Assembly (NCBI GenBank): GCA_004009845.1
Contig: RMBW01000080.1
Span: forward strand, 1 to 64,000
Length of the DNA: 64,000 bases
Reading direction: 5' to 3'
DNA from: Davidsoniella eucalypti
Taxonomy: Eukaryota > Ascomycota > Sordariomycetes > Microascales > Ceratocystidaceae
Shown here: positions 24,608 to 37,200 of the stretch, piece after piece
Layout: every line of letters begins with the position of its first letter
Numbering within the stretch: position 1 is the stretch's first letter
Program-made: the position numbers and the translations under genes
Notes under the pieces: generated by a model
Told to the model about the DNA's origin: nothing
The model's database searches: none
What the model saw: the letters and a program-made list of their open reading frames with translations, nothing else

Positions 24608-26562
24608 TGCAATATCGTGGCGGGGAATATGAGTAAGCACTTGGTTGGAAATGCAGCTGCCTGGCTATTAGGAATTCAGGTTCGGTGGATGGAATAGAAA
24701 TGGATAGTACACAGGATATACGAGATAGAAGTGAGATAGAAGAGTCGTAGCGAACTTGGAAGAGATCCCATAGTCTTCTGGCGCTTAATGAATTTCAGGT
24801 TTCACAAAAAATCAGTGATAAGGCTTTGATAAGAAACGAAGATATAAGTGGGGACAGCTGGATGAGCTGCTGAATAAGCCGTGATGGGCGACTCGAGTCC
24901 GGCCGAGATGCTAGAAAGAAATGAAGCCAAGAGGCGGAATTGAGACAGGATCTGAAATTCGACAAGTACAGATATATGTACAGATGTATGTGGTGTTTGT
25001 GAATAGGGCCTGTGATCGATTTGTTCAAGATACATACTGTTCATTACGATATTCATAAAACAAGCATACATAAGTACAATGATAAAATACAAGGTGAAGT
25101 AACATTTACAAAGGTAGTACTCGCAATCAAGTGACCAACTTCCTTGTTCATGAGACAGGCACTACATGGGCGAAAATAGCTCATACGATTCATATCGAAT
25201 CACTGACACTGACATGGAAGATTCCTACTCGATCATACCTATACGCCTACAATGTATATGTACAATGCTAGGTTTGGTATGACAAAGTAGCAATGATAGT
25301 GGCAGATTCATGTAGGTAATTAGGTACATATTACACATGTAAGCTGAGCTGCAGATAGCCCAGAAATACAAATGGGGCATTGCGTAGGTGCAGGCTTCCG
25401 GCTGTTAGAATACGACCATCCCACTGAAAGTGCAGCTTGCGCGGAAATGTGCTAACCGACTACAAGTGTAACAGGAAGAAAGAAGGCGAAGGCTGTTGCG
25501 AGTGGCATGAGCATAAACGAGAGAGTGTGTGTTGTATCATGCGATGTTTTGGGCGTTCGCTGTTAAAGTTCGATATAGATACAGCCAGGATGATAGCGCA
25601 CCGGCAACGTGAAATGCGAGCAACAACCCGTGAGAGCCCGATATATCTGTTCACGATAGCGACGCGGGGTTTTCTGTTTGCGGTTGCCTCCGAAGACGCT
25701 GTCTGTGAGTCCCGGGTCTGGTCGCTATTGCTGCCATTTACTACGACTGCCCACTCAGTTACTAGGCGGCAAACAGGCAATGCTGGATAAATAGAAGAAG
25801 AGGCTATCGTCGGCGACAGGGAAGAATCAGACGCCATCCCTGTGCCGATATAAAATTCTGTGATTACTGCATTTTCAGCGCCTGTGCGAGACGAAAGGAG
25901 GAAGGGTCAGGAGGAACATGGAAATTTGAGAGGCAAAAACTCTGATATTGCAGGCGGCCCGACAAAATTTTGTGTTGATTCTTTTGCTCTGTTGATTTTC
26001 CCCTCCCTTTGGTTACATGAAGAGCAGCCTAGATAAAGAAGAAAAGATCGTCATGTTGGTCGAGATTCTCTTCGATTCTTCGGTTTGTTACCTGACCTTG
26101 TTTTTTTTTATACTGGGCGCTATACCACTAAAGCAACTAAGCCTACCAAAGAGTCTTATCTTGAACAGGATCGGCACGCTTTCAGACCCGAGATCAGTTA
26201 GGCAGTGTCAACATCGCTATTACAGCGTCTTCGCTATAGTGGATGCACAGGTTTGCGCCCGTAAAAGCGATCTAATCGCGTGAAACCTTTTGCAGCCGTC
26301 AAATAATCTGCAGCTTAAGCGGCGAAATATCGACGAGAACGCCAGTTTGCCCCAAAGCCTTTCTTTTTTATTTATTTATTGCATTCATACAATCTTCTTT
26401 CTCTTTCTTTTCCTCTCGAGTGGTTTTTTCATACTCCTATATTGCGAAAAAAATAAAACCAAAAAATAAAAAATAAAAAAAACTTTGGGGTGCGCCACAA
26501 ACAGAAACTACCTCGATTCTCTCGTCCCAGCTTGTTGCGCCTGCCGTGAAGTTGTCCCGACA
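24608..26562. other. Divergent spacer between RMP1 and AVT1-type gene
   Basis: About 1.95 kb containing the promoters of RMP1 (minus) and the transporter gene (plus). A 125-codon ATG-started frame on the minus strand (25460-25837) has no recognisable family and atypical composition, so it is not annotated. An AT-rich tract lies just before the transporter start (26440-26480). Confidence 0.5.
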
Positions 26563-27397
26563 ATGGCCAGTAGTAGCCTTCCCCACGATCGTGATCAGTC
26601 TGGCGGCTTTTTCTCCAGTAGTTTTGCGTCGCGATGGACGACCGATGGCTTGGCTCATGATCAGGAAAGCGCGGTAGACGAAGAGACGAACTTGCTTCCG
26701 GGCGTCGGCCCGCGCGAACGCCGGTATGGTTCCTGCTTCTTCCATCGGGGGTTCTCTTATGCTCTTGCCTTACTTACATGCTGACCACGTGACCACCGAC
26801 CTGTAGCTCCTCGAACTCCAACCGTCTTGCCGCGCTAACCGACATTGGCGGTGTCAACTCGATCCGCTCCTTCACCCGCAGTTGGCAACGTGCTGCCGGC
26901 TTCCAAGAAGTCATCCCGCGCCAGCCCGAGTTCCAATATGCCCCCGACCAAGCCCCTCTCGCCCCCGGTGCATCTGACAACACCGGCGGCATCCCCTCGT
27001 CGTACGAACACGGCCACAGTGCCACCGCATCCCCGCAGCCCGGCTCCGCCGACAGCGGCGCCAGTGGTATCCTCGGCGCTCAGATCCAGCACAACCGCCA
27101 TAGCGGTGCTGGCGGTCACGATACCGGTGCCACGCACGTCGGAGACTTCCGCGATCGCGAACGCAAGGCGCTAGACGACGAGCTTGCCGGTGTTCTAGCT
27201 GGCCATCCTGGCGGCCGGCGCAGCGGCAGCTTCTCCAGCGGGAACTCGGGCGGCGGTCGGCGCGGTTCCATCTTTGCTGCCGCGCCGCATCTGGCGACGC
27301 CCCCAGTTCTTGGTAGCTATCAGAGCTATCAGAGCTACAACAGCTATGGCTCGGTGAACTCGGTCTTGACGGATCGCAGCGGTATGGCTCGGGCCTG

Positions 27398-27437
<40 letters not shown>

Positions 27438-29041
27438 GGCGAAGCTGCCGGAGACATCCCGCCGATTCTGGTGCGTGAGATTGAGCAGGACGGCAAGATT
27501 GTGCTCGCCGTAGAGGGCCAGTCAACTCTGCCACAGACCGTCTTCAATTCTATCAAGTAAGTATCCTCCTTAGAGTAGCCCTCGAACACAGCACGGGAAC
27601 CGTACTAACATGTTTCTTTTCACAGCGTACTTATCGGCGTCGGTCTACTCAGTCTGCCCATGGGCGTTCGCTATGCCGGATGGATCTGCGGCATGATATT
27701 ACTAGCAGCGGCGGCACTTGTTTGCAGTTATACAGCCCGGCTGTTGGCCAAGTGCATGGACCTCGACCATACCATCATCACCTTTTCCGATCTGGCGTAT
27801 ATCTCGTTTGGCAGCAAGGCACGAGTCGCTACCAGTGTGCTCTTTACGCTAGAGCTACTAGCTGCCTGCGTTGCGCTGAGTACGAATTACCCCATTCCCC
27901 CGATCACTGGATTCTTTTTGCAATGTTGCTAAACTAACTAACCCACTTAGTTGTGCTGTTTGCCGATTCTCTTCAGCTGCTTTTCCCCGATGTGCTCTCG
28001 GCAGTCGAGTGGAAGGTGCTTTGCTGCATATTGATGGTGCCGCTGAATTTCCTACCGCTCAGGCTTCTCAGCTTCACTAGTGTTATCGGTATCTTCTGCT
28101 GCTTATCGAGTAAGTACTGCGAGTCTGTGTAATCTCGTCTCCTGTCATCGTCTAACCTCCTTCTTTCTCCTCTTCTAGTCGTGACTATCGTCATCATCGA
28201 CGGCTTCGTCAAGGATGAATACCCCGGCTCTCTTATCCAGCCGGCAGCAACCTATCTCTTCCCTGAGCATTGGTCGACGCTTCCGCTCTCCTTTGGCCTT
28301 CTACTAAGTCCATGGGGCGGTCACTCCGTCTTCCCCAATATCTACAGAGACATGCGTCACCCCTACAAATATGCGCGCGCCGTGAAGACCACCTTCTGCT
28401 TCACCTACATCCTAGATGCCACCACAGCCGTCGCCGGTCTCCTCATGTTTGGCGACGGGGTGTCCGAGGAAATCACGTCCAACATCCTCAGCACTTCGGG
28501 CTACCCTCGTACCCTCACGTTCCTCATGTGTGTTTTCATCGCCATCATTCCGTTGACCAAGATTCCACTGAATGCCCGGCCGATCGTCAACACGGCCGAG
28601 GTTATTGCGGGTGTCAATGATCCATCCGTCCCGATGTCGATTGGAGCACGCTCGTTCTTGCGAGTCTTTATCAGAGTCGCTGTGATTGTGGTGTTCTTGG
28701 TCATTTCTATTGTCCTACCTTCGTTCGATACGATCATGGCTTTTATGGGCAGTGGTCTCTGTTTCAGTATCTGTATCATGTAAGTTTCCTTTGAGAAAGC
28801 TTTTATGTCTCTCTTTTCATTTCATATAAAGAAGATGACTTGATTTACGTCGACCAAAACTAACCTTCTCTCTCTTTTTTTTGACAGCCTTCCGCTCGCT
28901 TTCTATCTCAAGCTCTTCGGCCACGAGATCTCTAACCGTGAGCGTTTACTTTGTTACTTCCTCATCGTCGTTTCGACGTCGATGTCGATCACCGGCACTA
29001 TATGGGCTTTCCTTCCCAAAGAGCTGATTCATGCCAATTAA
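26563..29041 (+). CDS. avt1: Avt1-type vacuolar amino-acid transporter
   Basis: Amino acid/auxin permease family member, expected in the vacuolar membrane, where Avt1 moves neutral amino acids using the proton gradient. Six exons, 26563-26723, 26807-27556, 27626-27879, 27951-28109, 28179-28779 and 28888-29041, join in frame to 692 residues. A long hydrophilic N-terminus (about 1-295) contains FTRSWQRAAGFQEVIP and a run of 13 glutamines at residues 252-264. The membrane domain starts with QTVFNSINVLIGVGLLSLPMG, the AAAP/Avt1 signature, and about eleven hydrophobic segments follow. SPWGGHSVFPNIYRDM is the conserved loop. It ends WAFLPKELIHAN. Introns are short with standard sites; intron 2 has TACTAAC. 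The start is the ATG opening the only frame that splices into exon 2. Substrate and orthology with Avt1 are inferred from the family. Confidence 0.9.
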
Positions 29042-29974
29042 GCTGGTAGTAAGACATCAAGCAATATCGAAGATTTGTAGTACAGTTTTGGTGTTGGTTT
29101 GATAGTGGTTAATAAAATAGGACAGAGATGTTGGGAAGACACGATGGGAATAAAAAAATATGTTACAAAGACGTCATCGTGTTGGTTGAATCGCATGACT
29201 AATGTGAAACGGAACTTTATTTGTATGAAGACATCAAATACTATTGGCTATATAAGAGAGCAAAAATCATGACAACATTGATCATAATAATATACATAAA
29301 GGAACAAATGAAAGAAAAGAAAGTTCCAACTCAACAGGTTGAAACTCGAGATTGTTAACATGTCACAACATAAAAACATAGAAAGATAAGATTGAGTGTG
29401 GGTAAATTCTGTTTTTTGTTTTTGATTTTTTCAACCCAGATATGAAATAATGAATAGCAGTCGAATCAGTGTGTAAGCCAAGAGAAAAAGAAAAGAAAAA
29501 ACCACCACCGCCCTCCACAAAAAAAAACCCAAAGAATATCTGCTTTGTGGCGATATAAAAAATAAATAAAGATAATTTTCCACCTTTTTCGTTTCATCCT
29601 CCTCAAGTATAGATTTTTTTTGTTAGTAGTTAAGAAAGTAGCAACGCCTTTTTTTCCACGAATAAAGATATAGAAGAAAAAAAGTAAACGAGAGAAAACC
29701 CGGCAAAGCACACTGAGACGATTCTGCAAGACACCACCCTTCAATAAGTATAATAAAATAAAAACGATGCTCAGAAAGCGAGAGGACGGTTTTCCTTCTG
29801 GATCAAAACCCCTTTCTGTTTCTTCCGCGGGAGAGGAAGAAAAGAAACACAAAGATAAAAAAAAGAACTAGAAGACATGACGTTCTAGGAAAACCGACCT
29901 CCACAATTGGACCCATGACCCAAAAAGGTTAAATCAACTATCTAAAGGGGGCGCATATGATGAATGGCACCGGC
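29042..29974. other. Convergent 3' spacer, transporter and kinase genes
   Basis: 930 bases between two convergent genes, AT-rich, holding both 3' untranslated regions. Nothing else recognised. Confidence 0.5.
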
Positions 29975-32041
29975 TTAGTAGTCCAGTCCAACCCACGTGT
30001 TCGTAAGCTGTTGGCGAGTTTCACGCCAGTTGTCACAGGCCCAAGCCCGCGAAGAATAGGAGTCACGGCGGCCACTGCGCGAGGCAGACGAGTAGTAGCG
30101 GTTTGTAGTGGCGTCAGTGCTGTAGATGCCGCCGAACGAAGAATTGGTGAAATGGTTGGTGCTGCTGCCGAAGCCGCCAGAACGCTGGGCAAAGAAGTCG
30201 CTGCCACGCGTCTCCGGCTTGGAAGACGCAAAGTTGCGACGACGCTCGCCGAGCGCTTCCCACTTGGCGAGAGACTTCTTACCGCTCTCGTTTAGCGCGC
30301 CAGGGGACAGCGGCTGCAGAGGACAGCGAGGAGTCTGGGCCTTGGTCGACGGCAGTTCCGACGGGATCAAGACAGGCGCCAGGTTGAGCTCGGGCTGCAT
30401 CTTCTTCTCCTCTGCAGGCGGGCCCTGGAAGAAGAAGCCGTCGTCGACAAAGTCGGCATCGATGTCCGCAGCAGCAAAGTCGGCGCTCAGAACAGGCACG
30501 CTGATGGTGGGCTGTGACATGCTGTCGTCGAACAAAAGGTCGTCGACATCGTCAGTGACGGAAGACTTGACGCTCTCGTGGGAAAAGGTGCGAGCGTTGG
30601 TCTCCATGCGGGTGTCAACCTGGATGTCAGGATCGTCGTAAGGAGTGGCAGCGGTGTCGCTGAACGACATATCGAAGTCGTCCTCGTCATCGTCGACCAG
30701 GTCACTCCAGCTGACGCCGCTGGCGCCCTTGCCACCGCCAAAGGAGAAGGCAAGACCGGGCACGGCGTGGGGCTTGGCCATGGGAATAGGCACGGAACCA
30801 ACCTGCAGCGTGGAGGAAGACGCAGCAGCCGAGGGGATAGGGCGGGCCTGGCTGGGCTGGAAGGACGAAGCCATGGACGACTCAACCGTGGAGGGCTCGA
30901 CCATAGAAGACATGGGAGTCTCCAGCGTGACGTCGCACCAGTCGCGCTGGTTGTCGGTCTCGGAGAAGAGGGGCTCATCAAAGTCGAAGTCCTCGTCGGC
31001 AATGACAGAGAGATGGCGCTTGTGCTTGTTGTCGGGAATGGCCATGGCAGCAGCAGCAAAGAAGGGGTTCTCGCTACCGTAGACCGCCGAGGTCTGGATC
31101 GAAGGCGTGCGCAGAGGCGTCCGGTTGGCGTCGGGCACGGTGGGGCGCTCAGCATACTCAAACTCATCGAGCACTTCGTCAAAGTTGGTGAAGCTGTTTA
31201 CGCGCCACAGCGCATCACGGACGCCAGCCAGCGAGCGCATGGAAGGGTCGATGCTCATGCACTGGTTGATGATGTCGAAGGTGTCCTGAGACATGTCGGG
31301 GAACACGTCGAACAGCGACTGCTTGTCGGCAGCGAAGTCGCGGAACAGAGGGTCCTCCATGCTGGGCTTGGTGAAGGGGTTGCGCGAGAACAGAATGTTT
31401 AGCAGACACACGCCGACCGACCAGATATCCGACTGCGCCGGCGAGTAGCCGTTGCCGCAGTGGTCGTACTGCTCGGGCGCCATGTAGCGGTCGCTGCCGA
31501 CGGCCATCTCGGAGCACCAGTCGTTGGTGGTGGCGAGGCCGAAGTCACCAAGCTTCATGGCGCCAGACTTGGCAATGAAGATGTTCTCGGGCTTGAGGTC
31601 ACGGTGGTAGATGCCCATCTTGTGCATATACTCGACGGCGTCGACCAGCTGAATCATGAACTTGCGCACGTGCTCCGTCTCGCCCGGGCCGCAGTCGCTG
31701 CGAATCGCCTCGTAGAGATCGCCGCGCTCGCAGAACTCGAGCACCAGATACAGGTGAGAGGCCGTCTCGAACGAGTCCAGCAGGCTCACGATGCCCGGGT
31801 GGACGCCCAGACGCTCGTGGATCACCAGCTCTTCCAAGAGCTCGCTGGCACTGACATGCTCCTCGTCGTCGTCTTCGTTTCCTGACGCCTTGGTCATGCA
31901 CTTGATAGCCACGGGCGAGCCGGTCTCCAAGTCTGTTGCCACAAACACCATGCCGAAAGATCCGTGGTTAAGCGGCTTCTCGGTCCGGTAGCGGCCGTTC
32001 AGCACCACGCCGTGTTCGAAGGATTCTTTGAGGCAGGACAT
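29975..32041 (-). CDS. Ran1/Ksp1-family serine/threonine protein kinase
   Basis: Intronless gene of 688 residues. The kinase domain occupies about residues 14-310, with glycine loop HGSFGMV (26-32), catalytic Lys47 in VAIK, HRDLKPEN (146-153), DFG (166-168) and APE (188-190). All catalytic residues are present. The MSCLKESFEHGVVLNGRY start, the GSDRYMAPEQYD activation segment and WSVGVCLLNILFSRNPF resemble the Ran1/Pat1-Ksp1-Vhs1-Sks1 group. That group links nutrient status to growth, meiosis or filamentous development in yeasts. The C-terminal half is acidic, Ser/Thr/Pro-rich and low complexity (DDDEDDFDMSF, DFDFDEPLF), probably regulatory. The start at 32041 fits the family; an in-frame extension to 32146 is hydrophobic and rejected. 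Its exact orthologue in yeast is uncertain. Confidence 0.92.
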   Translation of the reverse strand: MSCLKESFEHGVVLNGRYRTEKPLNHGSFGMVFVATDLETGSPVAIKCMTKASGNEDDDEEHVSASELLEELVIHERLGVHPGIVSLLDSFETASHLYLVLEFCERGDLYEAIRSDCGPGETEHVRKFMIQLVDAVEYMHKMGIYHRDLKPENIFIAKSGAMKLGDFGLATTNDWCSEMAVGSDRYMAPEQYDHCGNGYSPAQSDIWSVGVCLLNILFSRNPFTKPSMEDPLFRDFAADKQSLFDVFPDMSQDTFDIINQCMSIDPSMRSLAGVRDALWRVNSFTNFDEVLDEFEYAERPTVPDANRTPLRTPSIQTSAVYGSENPFFAAAAMAIPDNKHKRHLSVIADEDFDFDEPLFSETDNQRDWCDVTLETPMSSMVEPSTVESSMASSFQPSQARPIPSAAASSSTLQVGSVPIPMAKPHAVPGLAFSFGGGKGASGVSWSDLVDDDEDDFDMSFSDTAATPYDDPDIQVDTRMETNARTFSHESVKSSVTDDVDDLLFDDSMSQPTISVPVLSADFAAADIDADFVDDGFFFQGPPAEEKKMQPELNLAPVLIPSELPSTKAQTPRCPLQPLSPGALNESGKKSLAKWEALGERRRNFASSKPETRGSDFFAQRSGGFGSSTNHFTNSSFGGIYSTDATTNRYYSSASRSGRRDSYSSRAWACDNWRETRQQLTNTWVGLDY

Positions 32042-33609
32042 TGTGGAAGAAAGAAGGGAATAATAAGAGTGGAATATATGACAAGAAGAGATTATGGAAA
32101 TATAAGAAAAACAAATGGAAAAGAAAACGAAAACAGCAGATAACAAGGCTGGGACTGGTAAGATTTGGATATTGGTTGGAAACGAAGAATGAATAGCTCG
32201 CAGAAAAAGAGATGATGCTTATGGCCTCGGCGAAGAGGGAGAGGTATGGCGATGGTCGTACAGTAAAAAAGCAGGGCAAGTTAAACAAAGAAACAAAGTT
32301 GCGCCAGAGCAGCAAAGCAAGATAGATGGCCGAACTCGGTGGATTCTATAGTTTCAGTAATGATATGATGAACAAATGATTTGCGTGGCGAGCAGAAGAA
32401 TGATGGAAAAAGATGTCAACAAAGTAAAGAACAAGAAGATAACGGTGATAGGTAGTAGTTGTTGCGAAAGACGACGATGTACGCTATGTTCAGAAACAAT
32501 GGTCCCGTCGTATCAAGGAACTTTTCACGATACAGCACGATACAGAGCACAGCAGAGCACAACACAGGTGGCTAGAAGGCAGGAGAATGAACGGCTGGCG
32601 GGCAGTGTTCAAAGCAGCAGCGGAGATATAGACAGAGGCTGGCAGGTGAAGCAAAGACGAGAAGAACAGATGATAGTCGAGAACAAAGGTCGATAAGGAA
32701 CAAAAAGAAATGCGTACAACTCCGGGTCGTTCGTGTGTGGTTCAGAGGCTCATTGAAGTGGGGATAGTCATAAAAGAAAACAAAAGAAAGATGGGCAGAA
32801 AAGAGAACGAGGGAGGGTATCGACAGGCGGACGACTCAGTCGAACCAAGTGAGGACAAGCGTCCTGGAAATATGTAGATAGGCACTTGGATGTTATAAAG
32901 ACATGAGGCAGAAAGATGTGCTATCAAGCGCTCGACTAGCCAGCGCTGGACAAAGAAGACAAAGAAAAGAGAGGGAGACGGGTGAGGCAGAAGCTACGGC
33001 GTAGGATCTACAGGGAGCGGGTATGGCTCTGCGAGAACCAGTGGGCGACACTATTGATACCAGGCAACGATCACGCGATATGAAAGCACCGAATACCAAC
33101 AGGCCGAGAAGAGGGGAGGATTAGAGCACGAGTGGCGCGCTGGATAGATGCTGCTATCGACAGTGGTGTGCAGAGCGGAGCAGCAGCGGCAACAGGTAGC
33201 AATAAAAAGTGATCAGACAGATACTAAGGGCGATGGTCGACAAAGCACGTAGTGGGCGTGAGATGCTTTATAGATGGTTGGCGGTGCCCGCGGAAGAGAT
33301 CGCAGAAGACTGGGTGAGTCGGTTCGCGGACAAAAAAGAAAATACAAGACAAAGAGACGTTAACAAGAGACGCGTACGGCGGCTAAAGAGTAGAGTAGTA
33401 CTAGCGTAAGCGGAGACGAGGACAGTAGAGGTGGAGGTAGAGAAATAGGGCTGGTATGCGTGTTGTGGCTTGTAGCTGTGAAGCTCTTCCGGGCAGGTTG
33501 GCGATAGCAGGCGGCGGAAGACGGTCGTGGAAGGCCTCGGCGCCGAAGATGATGGGACGAGGATCGGATCGGACGGGCAAGTGGCGATGCGGTCGACGGG
33601 ACGCGAGAA

Positions 33610-33648
33610 GAACGAAGCAGGAGAACGAAGCAGGAGAACGAAGCAGAA
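33610..33648. repeat. 13-base tandem repeat, three copies
   Basis: Unit gaacgaagcagga repeated three times, the last copy with one change, within the purine-rich region upstream of the kinase gene. Confidence 0.85.
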
Positions 33649-34206
33649 GAACAACAGCGGTTCTCCAGGCAGGTGCAGAAGCAATCGAACCGGATCGCGA
33701 GAGGTGAGTCGAAGGCGAAGCAGAAGAGCAGTCAAGCAAGCAAGGCGAACAGCAGATAGCGTAAGGAGAGGAAGAGAGCGGAAGGGAATGTGAAGGAGAA
33801 AGGAAAGGAAAGAAGAAAGAAAGAGGGAGAAAATGAAGCAGAAGCAGAAACAACAGACAAGAGGCAGAGGCAGGAATGATAAAAGAAGGAAAGCAGAACA
33901 GCGGGCGCGGCAGACAAAAGGAAAGCCACAGTCCGAGCAGCTACTCAAAGCAAAGCCCAAAAACAAAACAAAAACAAAGCCCGTAGAAGCCCAGCGATCT
34001 CGATAGACGGTGCCAGAAGGCTCAGACTCACCAGCAGCTTGCTAAACGATTGCGACAGGGCCGCTGTCTGCTGAGGTACAGGGAACATTGGAACATTGGA
34101 GAAGCATCGGGAACAACCCAGCCAGCCATCAACAGCCTGCGTGTGCGGTGCTGTGTTGTTGTTTATGCTGGAGGGCATATAATGCGTAGATTATGATACG
34201 TAGGTT

Positions 34207-34250
34207 ATAACACAGGCGCTATAGCACAGGCGCTATAACACATACGCTAT
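34207..34250. repeat. 14-base tandem repeat, three copies
   Basis: Unit ataacacaggcgct repeated three times with minor changes (atagcacaggcgct, ataacacatacgct). The unit contains gcgctat, which gives it short inverted symmetry. Confidence 0.75.
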
Positions 34251-37200
34251 AGAGGGGACAAGCCAGGGCGGTGCCAGCTACTGCGGTTTCTCGTACAGAG
34301 GGTCTCCCGCTGTGCTGTAGCGGCTACAGTGCACTGTCGCTCGCCGGTTACAGTGCAGAATTCCCAGCTCTGGAGCCGTCCACTAACACGCTTTTTCTCC
34401 CGCAGCACTAGTATTTATTTCTTCTTCTTCATTCTTCGATCCTCTGCTGACATGGGGGCGTCTGAGAAACGAACAGCTTGCTTAATGACAGGCCAAGCAG
34501 TTCTTGCTATTCTTTTTGCATAGCTCACGGCCCCCCCCCTCGCTGTTTATTTTAGTTCTTGCTTTGTCTCCACAGGATCACAACCTCTTAGTTCTCGTTG
34601 GCTGACTCCTCAACAAAACCCAACACTTCCCAGGAATCCCAGGATGCATGCAGAGAAGCGCACAGAAACCCGTCAGCTGCTCTTCTCCAATAACTGACGA
34701 TGGCTACAACGAGCTCGCCTTTGCCTAGCTCACAACAGCGTCATCATCGTCCCTTCACCAGAGACCAAGAGAAATGGAGAGAACGAGCTAGGGCGCCATC
34801 TTGTTGATCACCAGTTGTAAAGTCTCCGATCCGTACTAGCATACATAGCATGCATACATTGTAGTGAAAATAGCAAAAGGTTCCCTGGCTTGCCAGTCGA
34901 GCCAGCTACTCCAGGTTTCAAAACAAATGTCCTGAATGTCCTGGCTAGAACCAAGCTTTCCTTCTTATCGCTGCCTGAGCCATTTGCCTGGCTTTTATTT
35001 CCCACGCATTCTGGTTCAGTTTCGGCGTTCTGCTATTCATAGAGATAACTAAACAAACCCAATGTTTCTTTGATTTGATAACTGTCGCAATCGCTACTGC
35101 GCACGGGCGACAGCACAGTCAAAGCCTTCAATTATCGGAGTGTCAGTTGGGTTCGACCGTCTCAAAGCACCTGAAATAACCTTTGATTAAAAACGATACT
35201 TTCTGCTTCCCTCTTGCCCACTACTGGATATTGCTGCTATTTTATTTTTATTTCTTCAACTATGTTGTCATAGCTCACCATTATTGCTTTTGTCATAGAC
35301 CAAGAAAATCATACCGAATGTAGCCCCCTTTTCTTTTATTTCTTTTCTTTTTTTTTCTATTCTCCAAAACCCAACGTACACTTAGTGGCAAGATAGTTCC
35401 ATTTGTGATCAAAGGCCCTGTAACTAGAGAATCACCGAAGCAAGCAACAATACGTGGCAATTGTCCCTGCGATGTCATTTGCGCTGGCGAACAAAGCATT
35501 TTAGCGACTTTTAGTGCTCCTACAGGGTGCTGGTAATGCAATCTAACGCTATAATTTAGCGCGTACTCAGGTACTTCAGGGACCAAATCCACTACATTCT
35601 CCGCTAAACCAACAATCAAATAGGCTGCCACTACAAGGCATAGTCATCGACTTCTGTGACGCAAGTCTCAATTAAGCTTTGCTTCACAATGCCATCCACT
35701 CGTATCAACGAAGCCAAGCTTACATCATACCACCAAAATACAACCAAAATACAGCCAAAATTAAGTCACTATTAGTAGATGGCCGTGTATTTTTATTCCT
35801 CACAACAAAATCAGGTGTCCTTCTTCTAATCTTCTCCTGCTACCGTCTCAATCAACCAGCTGGGTTTCGCAATGGTTTCTGAAGATCCAAAGCCCATCCA
35901 TCTTTTTAGTTTTCTGTATATTTCGTCTTCATCTCTCAGCCGATGGCAATAAACGAAATAAACAAGCTCGCTCGCTTACTTCAACTTGGCCTAATTTAGT
36001 CACAGCCCTTCCCGCCCCCAGAACCGCCACCCAACCAAAAACAGTGGCTTCATCCTCTATAAAATACTACGAGTAAGCCCTGGGTACAGGCTACCTCCTC
36101 TATACTCTACAGCGCCACCCAATCACATGTACTGATGACTCAGTAAAGTGTGAGGCCAGTCACCCATCCTAGGTCGTTTTCTTTTTCTCTCGTTCTCTCG
36201 TTTTCCAACTGACTCTTATCCAAGCCACCCTATGAACAAACCAGGGGAAAAGAAAGAGGCTAGGCTGTGCAATACATATACACGTGTATAATGAACCTAG
36301 CACTGGACACATACAAACAACACTCGTAACTCGAACCCCAAGTTAATGTATGTGTATGTACTAATAGAGCAATGAGAGAGCAATGATCAAGTTGGCCGGT
36401 ACGGCAGAGTCAAGAAGAAAAGACAAGGGCTCGAATTGTTGTGATGCAGGTACAATGCTCACTGCGAACAGGGTAGACCAAGTGTAAGGGTTTACAGTGT
36501 TGCAGGTAATACAACCTTTAGTTGTTTGGCCATAGAGCCCTAATTACAGAGCCTGATAGCGCTATCACGACATTGTTACAGTGGACTCGGAAATGAAAGG
36601 GTCAACTATTTCCCGCCTACAACTACATACCCCCCCTCCCCCTAAGATCTAAACTTAGAAGGTCTCAAATCTCGACTTGAACTTGCTACCAGTTTTACCT
36701 CCACCAACCTTGTATCAAATAATCCTCCCAGCTCAAGTATGAGCACTTATTTTGCTACTTTACTGTTCTGCCGTGTCTCTTTATCTTCTATAATATGTAT
36801 AAAGATGCACTCTCTGATTCAGCTAGCAGTGGCTGTGACTTTGACTGCGGCTTCTGTTATGAAGAGAGTAACAGTGTATCATCCGAGATTTATGCAGTAA
36901 AAGGGAACAACACGAAGAATCAGAAAGGTCTGTCGTCATCGCAGCTGAGTCTGAATTGTTGTTTGTTGACTTATTACCGAGAGTTCTTTCTTCCAGTTCT
37001 CAGGCTTCTACATATGTACCAATATCGAGTCGATTAAATAGCCGAGTTACGTTTGCTTGGTATAAAATTGCCAGGACAGATCGCCGTAAACCCTTACCCT
37101 ATTCTTATCTTCCTTTCTTACTTGGACATACCTAAAACCGCGTCCGGAAAAAAAGGGAACTTGTCAACATGATACCATCCGCTTCCATTGTTAGACAATC

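Noticed and set aside
25460..25837. 125-codon ATG frame on the minus strand
   Set aside because: No recognisable domain, Ser/Arg/Cys-rich composition, no splice partner; most likely chance.
26911..27589. Long minus-strand frames opposite exon 2 of the transporter
   Set aside because: They are shadows of a GC-rich coding exon, with Arg/Ala/Cys runs opposite the glutamine tract.
30487..31402. Long frames opposite or offset to the kinase gene
   Set aside because: Shadows of a real coding frame with strong third-position bias; no homology.
32042..32146. Hydrophobic N-terminal extension of the kinase
   Set aside because: Kinases of this group start just before the glycine loop; the extension is a translated pyrimidine leader.
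35293..35631. Minus-strand frame of 112 codons with plausible composition, and an opposing plus-strand frame
   Set aside because: Both strands are open by chance over the same interval and neither matches a family; it ends in a translated poly-pyrimidine tract.
36318..36345. Possible tRNA B-box (ggggttcgagtt on the minus strand)
   Set aside because: No A-box or acceptor-stem pairing at the proper distance.
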